DNA of 64,000 bases from Limnohabitans sp. T6-5 (GTDB lineage Bacteria > Pseudomonadota > Gammaproteobacteria > Burkholderiales > Burkholderiaceae_C), in contig NZ_NERV01000004.1 of the NCBI RefSeq assembly GCF_003063315.1, positions 186,001 to 250,000 on the forward strand. The letters run 5' to 3'. Below, in pieces: positions 61,538-64,000 of this stretch. How positions within the stretch are numbered: position 1 is the first letter of the stretch; the number at the start of each line of letters is the position of its first letter. The position numbers and the translations under genes are program-made. The notes beneath the pieces were generated by a model. The model saw only the letters and a list, made by a program, of their open reading frames with translations. It was not told the DNA's origin and searched no databases.

Positions 61538-61635
61538 CCTGTAGGAGCGGCGCCCTCGCCGCGATTGAATTCTGTGGGTGCAGCGCCCTCGCCGCGATAG
61601 ACGCCCAATCGCCGCGAGGGCGCGGCTCCCACAAA
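61538..61635. repeat. Family-B REP cluster (three hairpins) within the 2-aminobenzoate operon
   Basis: Copies lie at 61540-61566 (GTAGGAGCGGCGCCCTCGCC, GCGATT), 61575-61602 (GTGGGTGCAGCGCCCTCGCC, GCGAT) and inverted at 61607-61633 (AATCGCCGCGAGGGCGCGGC, TCCCAC). They sit between the monooxygenase/reductase gene and the SDR gene, where they could alter relative expression of the first gene and the rest. Confidence 0.85.
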
Positions 61636-61681
61636 TTCAAATTGCAAGGAGGGTGAAGTCCTGCCATGTGAATGCGACATC

Positions 61682-64000
61682 TCAGTCCCCCTTGCTCGCG
61701 GTCTGCATCGCACGCTCGCGTGCGAAGCCTGCTTCGAGCTGGGGCTTGCCCGACTCATAAGCGCGGGGCCAGGCGATGTCTTTGAAGCCGATGCGTGCAG
61801 CTTCTGTCAGCGTCCAGGCCGGGTTGGCCAGGTGCGGGCGGGCCACGGCGCACAGGTCGGCGCGGCCTGCGGCCAGGATGCTGTTGACGTGGTCGGCTTC
61901 ACTGATCGCCCCCACCGCGATGGTTGCGATACCTGCTTCCTGGCGGATGCGGTCGGCAAACGGGGTCTGGTACATGCGGCCGTAGGTGGGCTTTTGCTGC
62001 GCACTGACCTGGCCCGATGAGCAGTCGATCATGTCGGCACCTGCGGCCTTGAAGGCGCGGGCGATCTCGACCGCATCGGTGGGCGTGATGCCGCCTTCAA
62101 CCCAGTCGTGCGCCGAAATGCGCACCGACATGGGCAGGTCTTTGGGCCAAGCTGCGCGCACAGCGGCAAACACTTCCAGCGGGTATCGCAGGCGGTTATC
62201 AAGCGAGCCGCCATATTCGTCTGTGCGATGGTTGGTGAGTGGGCTGATGAAGCTCGACAGCAGGTAGCCGTGTGCACAGTGCAACTCCAACCAGTCAAAA
62301 CCAGCTTGGGCAGCGCGCTGCGTGGTCGCCACAAACTCGGCCGTGACGCGGTCCATGTCAGCGCGGCTCATGGCGCGGGGTACCTCGCCATGCGGCAAAT
62401 AGGGCTGAGCAGAGGCCGCAATCAAAGGCCAGTTGCCTTCAGCGTCATCTGCGGGCACAGGCTTGTCCATGCCAGCACCTTGCCAGGGGCGGCAGGTCGA
62501 GCCTTTGGGTCCGGCGTGGCCAATTTGCAGGCCGATCTTGGCGTCGGACTTGGCATGCACCCAGCCTGTGATGCGTTTGAAGTCTTGAGTCTGCGCATCG
62601 CTCCACAAGCCCGGGCAGCCGTGTGTGATGCGGCCGTCGGCACTGGGTGCGGTCATCTCGACCATGACCAGGCCTGCGCCGCCCATGGCGCGTGCGCCCA
62701 GGTGCACCAGGTGGTCGTCGCCCACGCGTCCGTCGACGGCCATGTACTGCGCCATGGGCGAGACGACAACGCGGTTCTTGAGCGTGACCGAGCGCAAGGT
62801 GTAGGGCGTGAACATCGGTGGACGAACGCCAGGGGTTGCCGTGCGACCCGCAAACCACGCCTCATAGCCCTCCAGCCAGTCCTTGTCACGCAAACGCAAA
62901 TTCTCGTGGCTGATGCGCTGGCTGCGGGTGAGCATGGAGTACATGAACTGCTCGGGTTCGAGCTGGTCGCAGTAGCGCTCGCCGCACACCTCGAACCACT
63001 CCATCGCGTTCCAGGCGGCATTCTGCAGGCGGATCACATCGATCTCGCGCACGGCCTGGTAGTGCTTGAGCACTTCAGGGATGCGGTCGGCCGTGTCACC
63101 CAACGCCTTGAATTGGCGCACCAACTCAATGGCGTCTTCGAGTGCCAGCTTGGTGCCCGAGCCGATGGCAAAGTGCGCGGTGTGCACCGCGTCGCCCATC
63201 AGCACCACATGGCTGTTGCCGTTGAAGGTGGACCAGTTGGCGCACTTGACGCGCTGGAAGTTGAGCCACGCCGAGCCACGCAGGTGGCGGGCGTTGGTCA
63301 TCAGCTTCTCGCCTTGCAGGTTCTTGGCGAAAAGCTTTTCGCAGAAGGCGATCGACGCGTCTTGATCGGCTTTGTCCAGGCCGTGCGCCAGCCACACATG
63401 CTCAGGGCACTCAACGATGAAGGTGGAAGTCTGGTTGTCGAACTTGTAGACGTGGGCCTGGAACCAGCCGTGCTCGGTCTTCTCGAACAAGAAGGTGAAG
63501 GCGTCGTACTGGCGGTTGGTGCCCAGCCAGATGAAACGATTGGGTCGTGTGACGATATCGGGCTTGAACACTTCGGGCAGCCGGCTTCGCACACGCGAAT
63601 TGACACCATCGCTGGCGATGATCAGGTCGGCATCGGGAAAGTCCAAGTCAGACTGCACGTCTTGCTCGAACAAGAGCTTGACGCCCACTTGCTCACAGCG
63701 CTCTTGCAGGATGTTGAGCAACTTTTTGCGTCCGATGCCCACAAAGCCGTGACCGCCTGAGCGGATCACCCGGTCTTTGAAGTGCAGCTCGATGTCATCC
63801 CAATGGTTGAATGCTTGCTCCACCTCTGCGGCGGTTTCTTTGTCCCACTCACGCATGTTCTCCAGCGTCTGGTCTGAAAACACCACGCCCCACCCAAAAG
63901 TGTCGTAGGGCTTATTGCGCTCCACCACGGTGATGTCATGGTCAGGGTTGAGCTTTTTCATCAACAACGCAAAGTACAGGCCCGATGGGCCGCCGCCAAT
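61682..64000 (-). CDS. abmA: 2-aminobenzoyl-CoA monooxygenase/reductase (bifunctional), 5' end cut by window edge
   Basis: 772 residues are visible; the frame is open to the right edge and lacks only a short N-terminus. The first half is a flavin monooxygenase: FAD loop '[11 protein letters not shown]' at the edge, '[15 protein letters not shown]' (DG motif) and '[18 protein letters not shown]' (GD motif). The second half (from about residue 405) is an Old Yellow Enzyme-type reductase: '[20 protein letters not shown]', '[17 protein letters not shown]' and '[14 protein letters not shown]'. This two-domain enzyme hydroxylates and reduces the ring of 2-aminobenzoyl-CoA. Some databases name the same family salicylyl-CoA 5-hydroxylase; the aminobenzoate-CoA ligase in the operon favours the former. 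Confidence 0.88.
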   Translation of the reverse strand: MGGGPSGLYFALLMKKLNPDHDITVVERNKPYDTFGWGVVFSDQTLENMREWDKETAAEVEQAFNHWDDIELHFKDRVIRSGGHGFVGIGRKKLLNILQERCEQVGVKLLFEQDVQSDLDFPDADLIIASDGVNSRVRSRLPEVFKPDIVTRPNRFIWLGTNRQYDAFTFLFEKTEHGWFQAHVYKFDNQTSTFIVECPEHVWLAHGLDKADQDASIAFCEKLFAKNLQGEKLMTNARHLRGSAWLNFQRVKCANWSTFNGNSHVVLMGDAVHTAHFAIGSGTKLALEDAIELVRQFKALGDTADRIPEVLKHYQAVREIDVIRLQNAAWNAMEWFEVCGERYCDQLEPEQFMYSMLTRSQRISHENLRLRDKDWLEGYEAWFAGRTATPGVRPPMFTPYTLRSVTLKNRVVVSPMAQYMAVDGRVGDDHLVHLGARAMGGAGLVMVEMTAPSADGRITHGCPGLWSDAQTQDFKRITGWVHAKSDAKIGLQIGHAGPKGSTCRPWQGAGMDKPVPADDAEGNWPLIAASAQPYLPHGEVPRAMSRADMDRVTAEFVATTQRAAQAGFDWLELHCAHGYLLSSFISPLTNHRTDEYGGSLDNRLRYPLEVFAAVRAAWPKDLPMSVRISAHDWVEGGITPTDAVEIARAFKAAGADMIDCSSGQVSAQQKPTYGRMYQTPFADRIRQEAGIATIAVGAISEADHVNSILAAGRADLCAVARPHLANPAWTLTEAARIGFKDIAWPRAYESGKPQLEAGFARERAMQTASKGD

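Noticed and set aside
1..64000. tRNA, rRNA, riboswitch or replication origin.
   Set aside because: None was recognised by eye. A covariance-model scan for tRNAs and a cobalamin riboswitch before icmF would be needed to exclude them fully; the icmF leader shows no B12-box-like sequence.
61682..64000. Calling the bifunctional enzyme salicylyl-CoA 5-hydroxylase.
   Set aside because: The name is used for related single-function and fused proteins, but the C-terminal reductase domain and the co-operonic 2-aminobenzoate-CoA ligase-like gene fit 2-aminobenzoyl-CoA better.

Overview
The window is GC-rich, densely coding DNA from a betaproteobacterium. The best fit is Burkholderiales, family Comamonadaceae (Limnohabitans, Polaromonas or Acidovorax relatives). 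This rests on gene content: fused isobutyryl-CoA mutase IcmF, a Bug-type solute-binding protein, the lptA-lptB-rpoN block, AMP nucleosidase next to gshB, many acyl-CoA enzymes, and an aerobic 2-aminobenzoyl-CoA pathway. Genus is inference. No rRNA, tRNA, CRISPR array, insertion sequence or prophage was recognised.

Layout. 1-6.8 kb: dipeptide/oligopeptide ABC transporter genes (permease cut by the left edge, permease, binding protein), a divergent amidase, an 89-bp tandem repeat array and an M20 deacylase. 7.1-8.5 kb: a persulfide dioxygenase-rhodanese fusion with a CsoR/CstR-type repressor. 8.8-12.1 kb: icmF. 12.3-20.98 kb: M48 protease, DUF898 membrane protein, AMP nucleosidase, gshB, a porin, a class II amidotransferase, an MFS exporter and a Cys-rich CWC protein. 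21.0-21.8 kb: a second repeat array (124/154-bp units). 21.8-28 kb: enoyl-CoA hydratase, AidB-like acyl-CoA dehydrogenase, malate synthase G, HMG-CoA lyase-like protein. 28-32.7 kb: LysR regulator, YdjC-like deacetylase, GT39, GtrA and GT2 (lipid/envelope glycosylation). 33-42.8 kb: housekeeping genes argS, SPOR protein, dsbA, lptA, lptB, rpoN, two related small secreted proteins, an RNA methyltransferase, a PIN protein and a YecA-like protein. 42.9-46.6 kb: a haloacetate-dehalogenase-like gene with an in-frame TGA, a Bug-type binding protein, and a PhoD-like phosphatase.

The right third (46.8-64 kb) is catabolic. One cluster has a NicX-like ring-cleavage dioxygenase, an alpha/beta hydrolase, an acyl-CoA-dehydrogenase-like flavoprotein and a CoA ligase. 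It is divergent from a flavin reductase and a MarR regulator. The second is an aerobic 2-aminobenzoate (anthranilate) CoA pathway: bifunctional monooxygenase/reductase, SDR, MarR, enoyl-CoA hydratase, acyl-CoA dehydrogenase, 2-aminobenzoate-CoA ligase, RidA. An AT-richer accessory patch (52.7-55.9 kb: Fic protein, MarR remnant, DEDDh exonuclease) separates them.

The most unusual signal is the repeats. Two families of REP-like hairpins are scattered between genes: family A with a GTAG foot and a GTCGG/CCGAC stem, family B with a GTGGGAGC foot and a GCGxCG/CGxCGC stem. Their stems differ between copies by compensating changes. Family A also forms two regular tandem arrays. Copies of both families have entered reading frames without breaking them: the N-terminus of the alpha/beta hydrolase (42-bp, 14-codon units) and the C-terminus of the MarR protein at 60.1 kb. 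No RAYT (REP-associated transposase) gene is present in the window.
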